A DNA stretch of 64,000 nt from Collimonas sp. OK242 (GCF_900107095.1 NZ_FNOR01000002.1:186001-250000); one strand, 5' to 3'. Positions 44,056-53,720 are shown, numbered from the stretch's first letter. Made by a program: numbers and translations. The notes: a model not told the origin generated them from the sequence alone.

Positions 44056-44928
44056 ATGAAAAATTCGCGTAGTGATGACAACATGACCCTTCTCGGCCGT
44101 TTCGAAGAGGTGCTGTATAAAAGCAAGGGAAAACCTTTCGTTTTCGACCATGAAGATATGCGCACTCTGCATTTCGATGGAAGATTCATTCAAAGCGCGA
44201 TGAGCATTTCAGCCCCGGACCAACTGATGCTCAGTTACACGCGGGCAATGATGGCGTTCTTGCTGTTTCATCCACAGCCCCGGCACGTCGTGATGATTGG
44301 ATTGGGTGGCGGCTCCCTTGCCAAATACTGCTATCGCAAATTGCCGACAACCCGCATAACCGTGCTTGAACTGGAGAGCGATGTCATCGCGTTGCGAGAA
44401 AAATTCGCCATTCCTGACGACGACGAGCGCTTTCAAGTCATCCATGCGGATGCTGCCGACTATCTGACTGCAATGGAAGAAAGAGCGGACGTCATCTTGC
44501 ACGACGGTTATGCTGCCGACGGTCTGGCGCCGTCGCTCAGCACCGAGGATTTTTATCAACTATGCCACGCCGCATTGGATCGAGATGGCGTTCTGGTATC
44601 GAATTTGTGGGGAGATGCTGCCGATCTGGTTCCCATGATGAAGCGGCTCTATGCCGTCTTTGATTGGCGCTTATGGTGGTGTAGTGCGAGTGGCAGTTTC
44701 AATCGCATTGTCTTTTCGGTCAAAAGCCTGGATGACGCCATGTTCCGTTCTGTACTTGCAAAGCGCGCGACACAACACGACCTGCGCCACAAGCTCGCAT
44801 TTTGTGACCTGGTTGATCGATTACAGACTGCCTGCGGTAAAAGCAGGTCTGATTTTGAGTTGATTGCGGGGGCAGACATGCTCGGCGCCTTCATGCAAGC
44901 TGATTATTCAGGCATCGAGGAGGAGTAG
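44056..44928 (+). CDS. second spermidine-synthase-like SAM-binding protein
   Basis: 290 residues; paralog of the 41960 gene: KPFVFDHEDMRTLHFDGRFI, MIGLGGGSLAKYCYRKLP, VLELESDVIALREKF and DVILHDGYAADGLAP. The second Asp of the canonical DSTDP motif is Ala here, and the first is kept. Both paralogs share LSYT/LGYTxxMMxFLLF before the SAM motif. It is probably a methyltransferase or a polyamine-like transferase; convergent with the Ehr operon, whose last gene ends 10 bp away. Confidence 0.85.
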   Translation: MKNSRSDDNMTLLGRFEEVLYKSKGKPFVFDHEDMRTLHFDGRFIQSAMSISAPDQLMLSYTRAMMAFLLFHPQPRHVVMIGLGGGSLAKYCYRKLPTTRITVLELESDVIALREKFAIPDDDERFQVIHADAADYLTAMEERADVILHDGYAADGLAPSLSTEDFYQLCHAALDRDGVLVSNLWGDAADLVPMMKRLYAVFDWRLWWCSASGSFNRIVFSVKSLDDAMFRSVLAKRATQHDLRHKLAFCDLVDRLQTACGKSRSDFELIAGADMLGAFMQADYSGIEEE

Positions 44929-44938
44929 CTCACATTCG

Positions 44939-45451
44939 TCATGCTCGCGTCGATACCGCCGTCAATATGCCCCGAAGAATGTCGACCGGCGCCGGCGGGC
45001 AGCCGGCGACAGTCACGTCGACCGGAATGACATTGGCGACGCGACCGCATGTGGCGTAATTCTCACCAAAAATTCCACCGCTACAAGCGCATTCTCCAAT
45101 GGCGACAACCAGTTTTGGATGGGGCGTGGCGTCATAGGTTTGCAACAGTGCTGCTTCCATATTTTTTGTCACCGGGCCGGTGACTAACAACATATCTGCA
45201 TGACGCGGACTGGCGACAAATTTAATACCCAGCCCCTCGATGTTGTAATAGGGGTTGCTCAGCGCGTGAATTTCCAGTTCACAGCCATTGCATGAGCCGG
45301 CATCGACTGCGCGAATGCATAGCGCGCGGCCAAGAGTACGGAGAATGTCCGTATGAAGTTGTTCACGCTGTGTTCGCCATGCATCGTTGGCGCCGGGCGC
45401 TGCTTCTGCCGGAATGCCGGCGCGCGCGATTTGCTTGAGAAGTAGCCACAT
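44939..45451 (-). CDS. hyfI: HyfI/NuoB-like small subunit with N2-type Fe-S cluster
   Basis: 170 residues. The four ligands of a [4Fe-4S] N2-type cluster are all present: Cys54 and Cys57 (GSCNGCELE), Cys121 (GECACSGG) and Cys151 (GCPPAP). Family: NuoB/HycG/HyfI. It is the last gene of the six-gene operon and its ATG overlaps the stop of the large subunit by one base (TGATG). Confidence 0.93.
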   Translation of the reverse strand: MWLLLKQIARAGIPAEAAPGANDAWRTQREQLHTDILRTLGRALCIRAVDAGSCNGCELEIHALSNPYYNIEGLGIKFVASPRHADMLLVTGPVTKNMEAALLQTYDATPHPKLVVAIGECACSGGIFGENYATCGRVANVIPVDVTVAGCPPAPVDILRGILTAVSTRA

Positions 45452-47010
45452 CAGAGGTCATGTCCTGAATAGCTGAGGTTGAAGGATTTGTTAATGAGCG
45501 GAAAATCCGGAACGATATTGCCCATGATGGCATGTTCCAGCACGGGCCAGTTCTGCCAGGAGGGATCATGGCAGTGGCAGCGGAGAATGTTTCCTTGGGC
45601 ATCATGCTCCAGCGCTACAAAAACAGCGCCGCGCCATCCCTCCACCCAGCCTGCGCCTACCCCATCGGTTACGGGCTCGGGCAAAGCGGCTGTGACAGCG
45701 CCATATGGTAATTGGCGCAGCATTTCCCGTAGCAGCCGCAGCGACTCGATGATTTCTTCGAACCGCACATATACGCGTGCAGCAACATCGCCATCGCGAT
45801 GTGTTGCCATGCGAAGATTCAACGCCGTGTAGGGTGCGATGGCATGATCGGAGGACCGCAGGTCCCATGCCTGGCCGCTGGCCCGTCCAGCCAGTCCGCA
45901 CAAACCAAGTTCCGCTGCCAGTTTTGGCAACACGCGTCCAGAGGAAATAAAACGATCCTGCAAGCCGGCATGCTCCTCGTAGATAAGCCGAAGCGCCTGG
46001 ACTTTCGTCTCAATGTATTCGCATTGGGCCATGATCAAGTTGACGCCATCCGCATCAAGATCCATCGCGGTCCCTCCGGGAATAATGCGATCCATCATGA
46101 AACGGTGTCCAAACAGCTGGGCGTTCAAGCGGACCCACTCCTCTTTCAACATCGTAAACTGCGCTTGGCCCAGCACAAAACCGGCATCGTTTCCGATCGC
46201 CCCCAAATCGCCCAGGTGATTGGCAATCCGCTCGCGCTCCAGCAGCAGCGCACGCAGCCATTGGGCGCGCGGTGGAATCTGGCATGCCGTGGCAGCCTCG
46301 GCCGCCATGCAATATGCCCATGCAAAGGCCACCGTGGAATCACCGGAGATCCGGCCGGCAAGCTGATAGCCATTGGCGAGCTGGCGCTGCGTAAAAAGTT
46401 TATCTACGCCTTTATGCGTATAGCCAAGGCGTTGTTCCAGGCGCAATACCTTTTCGCCGACGACCGAGAACCGAAAATGGCCGGGCTCGATAATGCCTGC
46501 ATGAATCGGGCCTACGGCGATTTCATGGACGCCGTCACCGGCTACCGTCACAAACGCATAATTTTCCAGAGGCGAGTTGAATTGTTCCTGGCCAGAGAAC
46601 GGTTGGCGCAGCGGAAAATAATCCTTAGGCCAGCGCCCATGCTGAATCCAGGGGCGAAGATCATCTGCCCCGTTTGCGCGCAAGCCCAACAGGTCGAACG
46701 CGGCGCGCTGCATCCGCAGCGCGCCAGGAAACACGCCGGAAAGGTCGGGATATCCGTCCTGTTCGCTCACCACTAACCGAAGCCAAAGCACGCCCTCTGC
46801 GACGCAATACGCAGCCGACATGATCCATTGATCGGCCAGCGGTCGTTTGTCCGTACCCCAAAGCGAAAGCAGCCGCCCTCCTTCTGCACGAATGATGCTT
46901 GCAATATGCAGCCAATCCTGCGCGCCGACATCCGCAGTGCACACGGGCGCCATTCCCGGCAGCGCGGTAAAGGGGACCGCATATCGTGCGACAAGCGCTT
47001 CAATGTCCAT
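45451..47010 (-). CDS. hyfG: HyfG/HycE-like large subunit lacking all NiFe-binding cysteines
   Basis: 519 residues: N-terminal NuoC-like domain (about 1-130), then a NuoD/HycE-like domain (GVDKLFTQRQLANGYQLAGR, HRFMMDRIIPGG, RSSDHAIAPYTAL). In hydrogenases the first ligand motif is RVCGIC; here residues 219-225 read GRISGDS. The C-terminal DPCxxC is replaced by NLSYSGHDL. No NiFe site can form, as in energy-converting hydrogenase-related (Ehr) complexes. It probably couples an unknown redox or conformational process to ion pumping. Confidence 0.92.
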   Translation of the reverse strand: MDIEALVARYAVPFTALPGMAPVCTADVGAQDWLHIASIIRAEGGRLLSLWGTDKRPLADQWIMSAAYCVAEGVLWLRLVVSEQDGYPDLSGVFPGALRMQRAAFDLLGLRANGADDLRPWIQHGRWPKDYFPLRQPFSGQEQFNSPLENYAFVTVAGDGVHEIAVGPIHAGIIEPGHFRFSVVGEKVLRLEQRLGYTHKGVDKLFTQRQLANGYQLAGRISGDSTVAFAWAYCMAAEAATACQIPPRAQWLRALLLERERIANHLGDLGAIGNDAGFVLGQAQFTMLKEEWVRLNAQLFGHRFMMDRIIPGGTAMDLDADGVNLIMAQCEYIETKVQALRLIYEEHAGLQDRFISSGRVLPKLAAELGLCGLAGRASGQAWDLRSSDHAIAPYTALNLRMATHRDGDVAARVYVRFEEIIESLRLLREMLRQLPYGAVTAALPEPVTDGVGAGWVEGWRGAVFVALEHDAQGNILRCHCHDPSWQNWPVLEHAIMGNIVPDFPLINKSFNLSYSGHDL

Positions 47011-48468
47011 TCATCGCTCCACAATCATATCGACTGCCTGTCGAAACCAGCCGTTCAGGTAGGGCGGGATATACAAGCCAAGCATGAGCGCCAGGCCAAG
47101 ATGAATAAAGACAGGTAACAGCGCCGGCGAGTGCGGCAACGGTTTCGCGGTCGTTTCGCCAAAGACCATTTCCTTCACACGAGAAAAAATCGCGGCAAAC
47201 GCGACGCCCAAGGCCAATAGGAGTATCGGCGTCGCCCATGGCAATTCGCGCATGGCGGTGGTCACGATCAGGAATTCGCTGGCGAACACCCCAAACGGCG
47301 GCATGCCGAGGATCGCGAGCGCTCCCAATAGCATGCCCCAGCCGACGGTCGGACTGACTTTTACCAAGCCGCGGATATTATCCATGACCTGGGTGCCGGC
47401 TTTCTGTGTTGCATGGCCGACGGTAAAGAAAATGGCCGATTTCACCAGTGAATGTACCGTCATGTGCAGCAATCCGGCGTAGGTCGCGATGGGGCCGCCG
47501 ATACCAAATGCAAAAGTCATGAGCCCGATATGCTCGATCGACGAGTAAGAAAACATGCGCTTGACATCCTTTTGCCGCGACAAGGAAAACGTCGCGACCA
47601 GCACCGAAAGCAAGCCGAAGCCGACCAGCAACTTGCCAGGCATGCCGTTGTGCAAGGCGCCGTCCGCCAGCACTTTGAAGCGCAGCACCGCATAGAGTGC
47701 GACATTGAGCAAAAGGCCCGACAGCACCGCCGAGATCGGTGTCGGCCCTTCAGCATGGGCGTCGGGCAGCCAGCTATGCAACGGCACCAACCCCATCTTG
47801 GTGCCGTAGCCCACCAGCAGGAATACGAATGCGAGCGACATGATGGCTGGTTCGAGCTGCGTCTTCACGCTATTCAAATTAGTCCACAACAAGGCGTCGG
47901 TGTCGCCGCCTAGTTGACGATCGGCAGCCAGGTACAGAAGTATCGTGCCGAACAGCGCCAGTGCGATGCCGACCCCGCACAAAATGAAATATTTCCAGGC
48001 GGCCTCCAGGCTCGCCGCGGTGCGATACACGCTCACCAGCAGAACGGTCGCCAGGGTCGCGCCTTCCATCGCCACCCACAAGATGCCCATGTTATTGGTC
48101 ATCAGCGCAAGCAGCATGGTGAACATGAACAGCTGGTACATGCTGTGGTACAAGCGCATGCGATTTGGCGTCATCTTGCCGTGATCGCGTTCGATGCGCA
48201 TGTATGGTCGCGAAAACAAAGATGTCGTCAAACCGACGAAGGCCGTCAAGGTGACGAGGAAGACGTTGAGCGGATCGATAAAAAACAATTTCCCAAACGC
48301 GAACGCGGGGCCGCTGGCGATGATGTTTGCCGTCAGCACGACTGCCGCGGCAAAGGTCGTCAGGCTGAATCCGACATTGATTTCCGGCGCCGCATCGCGC
48401 TGACCGGCCAGGCCTAGCGTGACGCCGCCAAGCAAGGGGGTGAGCAGGACGATCAGCAATGGATACAT
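47011..48468 (-). CDS. hyfF: HyfF-like proton-translocating membrane subunit
   Basis: 485 residues, about 14 membrane helices, NuoL/M/N antiporter family: SVYRTAASLEAAWKYFILCG, HSWLPDAHAEGPTPISAVLSG and RMFSYSSIEHIGLMTFAFG with the conserved Lys and His of the ion channel. One base separates it from the large subunit gene. It conducts H+ or Na+ in the inner-membrane arm of the complex. Confidence 0.92.
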   Translation of the reverse strand: MYPLLIVLLTPLLGGVTLGLAGQRDAAPEINVGFSLTTFAAAVVLTANIIASGPAFAFGKLFFIDPLNVFLVTLTAFVGLTTSLFSRPYMRIERDHGKMTPNRMRLYHSMYQLFMFTMLLALMTNNMGILWVAMEGATLATVLLVSVYRTAASLEAAWKYFILCGVGIALALFGTILLYLAADRQLGGDTDALLWTNLNSVKTQLEPAIMSLAFVFLLVGYGTKMGLVPLHSWLPDAHAEGPTPISAVLSGLLLNVALYAVLRFKVLADGALHNGMPGKLLVGFGLLSVLVATFSLSRQKDVKRMFSYSSIEHIGLMTFAFGIGGPIATYAGLLHMTVHSLVKSAIFFTVGHATQKAGTQVMDNIRGLVKVSPTVGWGMLLGALAILGMPPFGVFASEFLIVTTAMRELPWATPILLLALGVAFAAIFSRVKEMVFGETTAKPLPHSPALLPVFIHLGLALMLGLYIPPYLNGWFRQAVDMIVER

Positions 48469-48469
48469 G

Positions 48470-49129
48470 TCAGTCTTCTTTCAAACTTTCCAGATTATGG
48501 ATGTCGAGATTGTCGAATTGCTCGCGGATCTGGAACATGAATACTCCGAGTATCAAAATGCCGACCAGAATGTCGAGTGCAATGCCGAGTTCGACGATCA
48601 TCGGCATGCCGTTGGTTGCTGCTGTCGCGGCGAAAAACAGACTATTCTCCATGGCGAGAAAGCCAATCACCTGCGGTACCGCCTTGGAGCGGGTGATCAT
48701 CATCATCAGGGACAGAAGGATGCAGGCCAGCGCAATGCCGAGGGTGCCGCGCGCGACGGAGGAAGATAACCTGGCGATGGGCAATGCGAGATTGAACGCG
48801 ATAATCACCAGCACAATCCCAATCAGCATCGTGGTGGGAATATTGATCAGCGGTTCGACGTCCCATTTGACGTCCAGACGCAGTATCAGCCGATGCAGTA
48901 TCCACGGGATGAATATCACTTTCAGCAGCAAGGTCAATGCGGCGGAAAAGTAGAGGTCGTTATCATGCGTGATGAATGCCACCACCAGAGCGGACGTGAC
49001 CAGGGTCGCCCCATGCAAGGTATAGAGGCGAATCAAGGACAGAATCCTGCGCTGGCTGAGCATGGCGAAATTGAGCATCAGCAGCGTGGCGGCCAGCATG
49101 TTGATGAGTTGTACGGCGAAATGCGTCAT
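48470..49129 (-). CDS. hyfE: HyfE-like NuoK-related membrane subunit
   Basis: 219 residues, six or so helices; the C-terminal part (MVELGIALDILVGILILGVF) carries the acidic residue of the NuoK-like domain, and the N-terminal extension is typical of HyfE. It lies 1 bp from both neighbours. Confidence 0.9.
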   Translation of the reverse strand: MTHFAVQLINMLAATLLMLNFAMLSQRRILSLIRLYTLHGATLVTSALVVAFITHDNDLYFSAALTLLLKVIFIPWILHRLILRLDVKWDVEPLINIPTTMLIGIVLVIIAFNLALPIARLSSSVARGTLGIALACILLSLMMMITRSKAVPQVIGFLAMENSLFFAATAATNGMPMIVELGIALDILVGILILGVFMFQIREQFDNLDIHNLESLKED

Positions 49130-49130
49130 C

Positions 49131-50081
49131 TTAGGCTCCCAGCAGGAAATGCACGAGCATGCCGATGACCGCCAGCAAAAACGCTGTCGTCAGGAATTCC
49201 GGCACCCGGAAAATACGCATCTTGGCGCTGCTCATTTCGATCAGCGCCAGCAAGGCGCCGCCAATGGCAAGCTTCACCGCCAGGATCGGCAGCGACAGGA
49301 GCAACGCGAATGTGTGGTTGGCGTCGGCGATTCCCCAAGGGAAAAAGATGGCGATGCCGATGCATGAATAGGCAAACAATTTGAGGCTGGCAGCCCACTC
49401 CATGAGTGCGAGATGCCGGCCCGAGTATTCGAGCAGCAAGGCCTCATGAATCATGGTCAGTTCCAGGTGCGTCGCCGGATTGTCGACCGGTATGCGGGCG
49501 TTTTCTGCCAGCGAGATCATCGTAAACGCCACACCGGCGAAGGCCATGCTGGGGTAAATCGCCAGCTCCCGATGCACCAGAGTGTCGACGATGCTCGTCA
49601 ACAGGGTCGACTGCGTAATCAGGGATGCCGAAAACAACACCATCAGCAGTGCCGGTTCCGCCAGGAAACCCACCAGCATCTCGCGCCGAGCTCCCATGGT
49701 GCCGAAAGCGGTACCGATATCCATGGCCGCCAGCGAGATGAAAACGCGTGCCAAGGCGAGCAATCCAACCAATGCAATAGCGTCGGCGGCGGGAGACAGA
49801 GGCAAGTTGGTCGATAGCGTCGGGATGATGCCACAGGCCAGTGTCATGCAGCCGAACACGATGTAGGGGGCGAGACGAAACAATGCGGTGGCGTGTTCAG
49901 CCAGCACCGACTCTTTATGGAACAGTTTATGCAGCATGCGATACTGCTGCAGGAGAGGAGGAGCGGATTTATTTTGCAGCCATGCCCGACACTGGTTAAC
50001 CCATCCCGTCAATAGCGGCGCTGCGGCCAGCGCCAACAGAATTTCCAGGCATTGCGAGACAAAACCGACGGCGGTGATCAT
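49131..50081 (-). CDS. hyfC: HyfC/NuoH-like membrane subunit
   Basis: 316 residues from the ATG at 50081; the open frame extends 47 codons further but inside the upstream gene and without family character. NuoH/HycD features: MLHKLFHKESVLA, TAFGTMGARREMLVGFLAEPALL, RIPVDNPATHLELTMIHEAL, SLKLFAYSC. This subunit links the redox arm to the membrane arm. ATGA overlap with the gene before it. Confidence 0.92.
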   Translation of the reverse strand: MITAVGFVSQCLEILLALAAAPLLTGWVNQCRAWLQNKSAPPLLQQYRMLHKLFHKESVLAEHATALFRLAPYIVFGCMTLACGIIPTLSTNLPLSPAADAIALVGLLALARVFISLAAMDIGTAFGTMGARREMLVGFLAEPALLMVLFSASLITQSTLLTSIVDTLVHRELAIYPSMAFAGVAFTMISLAENARIPVDNPATHLELTMIHEALLLEYSGRHLALMEWAASLKLFAYSCIGIAIFFPWGIADANHTFALLLSLPILAVKLAIGGALLALIEMSSAKMRIFRVPEFLTTAFLLAVIGMLVHFLLGA

Positions 50082-52087
50082 AGCGTCACCACCAGCAGCA
50101 ACAGCAGTAACGTCAGGAAGCTGTAGACCAGGTACACCGCGATGCGGCCGTGCTGCAGCATGCCGACGACGCGCGCAATGCGTTCGGCGCCGGCGGCGAT
50201 CGGACGATATAGCCACGGCCAAAATGGATCTTCAATCGTTACCCTGTAGTGCGGCGCTTTATCAAATGCTGTCGGCAATTCGCGCGTCATTCTAAAAAAC
50301 GGGCCAAAAATCTCGCGAATCGGCTGACCAAAACCTTCCGCGGTATCTTGCATGCGCGCGCTTTGAAAAGGGTATCCGCAGCCCCAGGGCGCAGCGCGCC
50401 TGAAGCGGCCATGATAGAAGCGCCGTACCAGCAAATAGGCTAGCAGGCAGCACACAATCAGCATCATCATAAACACTGCGGGCGTGTAACTCGCGCGCTG
50501 CGGGGCGACCGGCGCCAGCAGCAACCAGCCGTTCTTGGCGACGGTGGTGGCGATGCCTTCGCCGACCAGGAGGTGCGTGACCTGGCTAAGCACTGTCACC
50601 ATTTGAACCGGGAACAAACCAACAAACAGGCAGACCGCGACCAGCCATCCAAAACTGAGACATTCCCAGCGGTCGGCGTCGTGCGCCTGGTTCAGTTTTT
50701 GCTCGCGAGGTTGACCGAGAAAAATAATCCCGAAGAACTTGACCATCACGTAACCGGCCAAGGCGCCCACCAAGGCAATCACCGCAGCAACGATAGGAAT
50801 AAGCATGTTCAGAAATGAATTGGGCAATCCCGGGGTAAACAAGAAACTTTGCAACAGCAGCCATTCGGAGACAAAGCCGCCCAGCGGCGGCAGGCCGGCA
50901 GCGGCCAGCGCCCCGATCAGTACCGCCCATCCGGTCCAGGGCATGAAGCGCATGAGCCCCCCTAATCGTCCGAGATTGCGCTCGCCGGTCGCATGCAGCA
51001 CGGTGCCGGTGCCGAGGAAAAGCAGGCATTTGAACGCGGCGTGGCTGGCTACATGATAGAGCGCTGCCGTCAGCGACAGTGCAGCCAGGCTGGTCATGCC
51101 ATAGGCGCGAAATAGCAGCGCCAAGCCGATGCCGGCAAAGATCAGCCCGACATTTTCAATCGACGAATAGGCAAGCAGGCGCTTCATATCGGTTTGGACC
51201 GCGGAGAGCACGACGCCGAACAAGGCAGTGGCCAGGCCGACCGCCAACGCCACCCCGCCCCACCACCACACTTGAATATGCAGCAGATCGAACGTGACCC
51301 GCAGCACGCCGTAAATCCCGGTCTTCAACACAAAGGCACTCATCAGCGCAGAGATCGGCGATGGCGCTGCCGGGTGCGCTTCCGGCAGCCAGACATGCAA
51401 TGGCAATATCCCTGCCTTGGCCCCGAATCCGAATAGCGCAAGAAAGAAAGCAATCGATGCCCAAAATAGTTCCACATGCTGAAGGCGCATGTTGGCAAAG
51501 GTGTAGTCGCCGGTATTGGCTTGCAGCAGGCCGAAGCACAGCAACAGTGCGAGCGCGCCGATATGCGATATCAGCAAGTATAGAAAGCCCGCGTAGCGTA
51601 CTTCGGGCAGGCGATGATTGGCGATCACCAGTAGCGTGGCCGACAAGGTCATCGTTTCCCATGCGACCATGAACACGTACGCGTCGTCAGCAATCAACAA
51701 CAACGCCATGCTGGCAAGGCAGGTATGATATTCAAGGCATAAGAGCCCTGGCGGCGTCCCCTCGCCGTGCCGGAAATAGCCGGCAGAAAAAAGAGAAACG
51801 CCCGTACTAACCATGCCGAGAACGACGAGAAAATAGGAAGATAAACTGTCGAGCCGCAGATGAAACGGCAAACCGGGTAGGCCCAACGAGAGGATGGCGA
51901 TTTGTGGCGAGCCAAAACAGCTGAGCAAACCAACGATGCCCAGCATCACCCCGAGCACAGCGCCAAGCGGAAACAGCAGATGGGCCACAATCGCAGTGCG
52001 TTTCATGACGAATAGGCCACAGGCGCCAATCACAAGCCACCCGGCTACGATCAGTAGTATGTAGTCTATCGCAAGCAAGTCTGCCAC
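50078..52087 (-). CDS. hyfB: HyfB-like antiporter-type membrane subunit (GTG start)
   Basis: 669 residues from GTG at 52087 (GAGGAG upstream). NuoL-like with about 16 helices: GILPLHVWLPEAHPAAPSPISALMS, RLLAYSSIENVGLIFAGIG, ASHAAFKCLLFLGTG. It is the first gene of the operon hyfB-C-E-F-G-I; hyfD, the ferredoxin-like hyfA/hyfH, hyfR and formate dehydrogenase are absent. Divergent from the RHH gene at 52314, with octamer site S3 between them. Confidence 0.92.
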   Translation of the reverse strand: MADLLAIDYILLIVAGWLVIGACGLFVMKRTAIVAHLLFPLGAVLGVMLGIVGLLSCFGSPQIAILSLGLPGLPFHLRLDSLSSYFLVVLGMVSTGVSLFSAGYFRHGEGTPPGLLCLEYHTCLASMALLLIADDAYVFMVAWETMTLSATLLVIANHRLPEVRYAGFLYLLISHIGALALLLCFGLLQANTGDYTFANMRLQHVELFWASIAFFLALFGFGAKAGILPLHVWLPEAHPAAPSPISALMSAFVLKTGIYGVLRVTFDLLHIQVWWWGGVALAVGLATALFGVVLSAVQTDMKRLLAYSSIENVGLIFAGIGLALLFRAYGMTSLAALSLTAALYHVASHAAFKCLLFLGTGTVLHATGERNLGRLGGLMRFMPWTGWAVLIGALAAAGLPPLGGFVSEWLLLQSFLFTPGLPNSFLNMLIPIVAAVIALVGALAGYVMVKFFGIIFLGQPREQKLNQAHDADRWECLSFGWLVAVCLFVGLFPVQMVTVLSQVTHLLVGEGIATTVAKNGWLLLAPVAPQRASYTPAVFMMMLIVCCLLAYLLVRRFYHGRFRRAAPWGCGYPFQSARMQDTAEGFGQPIREIFGPFFRMTRELPTAFDKAPHYRVTIEDPFWPWLYRPIAAGAERIARVVGMLQHGRIAVYLVYSFLTLLLLLLVVTL

Positions 52088-52262
52088 TGCTGCTCCTCAC
52101 CTCTGTTCGTCACTTCCGATGCGCAACGCAGCGATGAACGTATAATATTTGGCTTGGTATTGACCAGTGCATCCAGCACAATGACGCAGATTGATGCGCC
52201 CGGTGACTGAACGGCGCCACACTCGACTGAATACAACAGAAACGCGAAATGTTAATGCATCC

Positions 52263-52290
52263 AATTATAATCACATTATAATGTAATCAC
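52263..52290. promoter_or_regulatory. phased octamer site S3 in the hyf/RHH divergent promoter
   Basis: ATTATAAT-CAC-ATTATAAT (52264, 52275), followed by GTAATCAC. Positioned between hyfB (start 52087) and the RHH gene (start 52314), so one site could control both directions. Confidence 0.65.
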
Positions 52291-52313
52291 TGCAACTATC
52301 ATAGAGTATAACC

Positions 52314-52514
52314 ATGGAAAACAAAACAGCTCGACTCACCGTGCTCGTGGATCCCATTAAGAAAAAAGCCTTTGAGGAACTGTGCGCAGGACAAGATCTA
52401 ACGCCGTCTCAAGTCGTGCGCCAGCTCATGCGCGAATACATGACGCGCTATGGCGTTGACTACAGCACGAAGAGCCGTATTGCCGACAAAGAGGCCAGTC
52501 TGCCAGCAGCATGA
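52314..52514 (+). CDS. ribbon-helix-helix (CopG/Arc) regulator, copy 1
   Basis: 66 residues. TARLTVLVDPIKKKAFEELC forms the beta-ribbon and first helix, LTPSQVVRQLMREYM the second helix of an RHH fold. About 80 percent identical over the first 54 residues to the product at 55558. It is the best candidate for binding the 11-bp-phased octamers, as RHH dimers bind short AT-rich repeats side by side. Confidence 0.88.
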   Translation: MENKTARLTVLVDPIKKKAFEELCAGQDLTPSQVVRQLMREYMTRYGVDYSTKSRIADKEASLPAA

Positions 52515-52570
52515 GCCAGATGTTGGCCGCGTGACCGTCGTCGCCAGGACAGTTGGCGATCAAATGGCGG

Positions 52571-53338
52571 CTAGGCGCGTTTTCTGATCCTGTGCAAACG
52601 CATGAATACGTCATCCAGAATCGGAACGGCAGCAAGGATCAACAGCAAAAATGCGAGCGGCACCGTCGACATGAATCCGATGTGCTTGAAACTCATCCCG
52701 CCGGCAACGCCGCCCACAAAAAACATCGACAGCAATAGCAATAGCAGCTTTAGCCGCTTTCGATTTGCCAACACCATCGGCTTGCTCGGCCGCTCTCTCT
52801 CCATGTTCCAGTAAAACAGTTTGCCCAATTCAATGCCGATGTCGGTCACCAATCCGGTCACATGGGTGGTGCGTATTTCGGCCTTGGAAATCTTGGTGAT
52901 GATGGCATTTTGCAGCCCCATGATGAAGCACAGCAGCATCACGGTGACGGGAATGAATAATCCCATGTGCAAGGACAAATTGGCGCCGAGCAGCCCGAAA
53001 CACAGCAGCAGAAACGCTTCCAATAGCAGGGATGATGCATATTCGCTATGCAGTCGCTTGCGACGTGCCCAGTTGATCAGGATTGCCGAACAGGCGGCCC
53101 CGGCAAGGAACGACAGCACGGCCCCCAAGCCGGCAAGTGCCAGAGACACATTGCCCAAAGCCAGGTCGTCCGACATGGCGGCAATGATGCCGGACATGTG
53201 CGACGTATATTGGCGTACCGCCAAAAATCCCCCCGCATTCGTGGCGCCCGCCACAAAGGCCAGCGTCAATCCGAGATGTTCATTGGCTTCAACGCTGCGT
53301 TTTCTACCGGTTAAACGGCGCAAGAAATAGATGGCCAT
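52571..53338 (-). CDS. DUF1275 (YoaK) family membrane protein
   Basis: 255 residues, six hydrophobic segments: LTLAFVAGATNAGGFLAVRQYTSHMSG is the family signature at the N-terminus, with LQNAIITKISKAEIRTTHVTGLVTDIGIELG in the middle. Function unknown. It converges on the RHH gene and may be preceded by a 44-codon frame at 53348. Confidence 0.88.
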   Translation of the reverse strand: MAIYFLRRLTGRKRSVEANEHLGLTLAFVAGATNAGGFLAVRQYTSHMSGIIAAMSDDLALGNVSLALAGLGAVLSFLAGAACSAILINWARRKRLHSEYASSLLLEAFLLLCFGLLGANLSLHMGLFIPVTVMLLCFIMGLQNAIITKISKAEIRTTHVTGLVTDIGIELGKLFYWNMERERPSKPMVLANRKRLKLLLLLLSMFFVGGVAGGMSFKHIGFMSTVPLAFLLLILAAVPILDDVFMRLHRIRKRA

Positions 53339-53347
53339 AATTGATCG

Positions 53348-53482
53348 CTATTCCTCCGCCTGCGCTGTCAACGGATCGAAAAAAATCCGCCACAGGCATG
53401 CCCGGGCAATGGTGCGGGCACCTTCAGCATTCAGAGCGATCACCGTGACCGGGATGCACTTGATAACGCGGCTCATGCGCAT
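53348..53482 (-). CDS. possible 44-residue protein upstream of DUF1275
   Basis: MRMSRVIKCIPVTVIALNAE, then ARACLWRIFFDPLTAQ, stop 10 bp before the DUF1275 start. No ribosome-binding site is strong and no family is recognised; it could be a leader or chance. Confidence 0.25.
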   Translation of the reverse strand: MRMSRVIKCIPVTVIALNAEGARTIARACLWRIFFDPLTAQAEE

Positions 53483-53720
53483 TAATCCTAGTAGGGACAA
53501 CATCAATGTCAGTACGAATGGGCGGCCGCGATGCTGGTGGCAGATGGGCTGACCGACGCGTTAATTAACGTGGACTACATCTGCATGCCCACCGTCAATC
53601 CAGGTCGGAACATTCGCTTAATATGTGCATTATATTATCATCCACTGTTGATTGCGTGTTATTTCCTCGGCTTGACGTCTTAATTTTTCATGCTTTTAAT
53701 GCGCAATTACAACAACATTT

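Noticed and set aside
45799-46776. 325-codon open frame antisense to hyfG
   Set aside because: Opposite a clear gene; its composition (many His, Arg, Gln) is that of a reverse-strand shadow.
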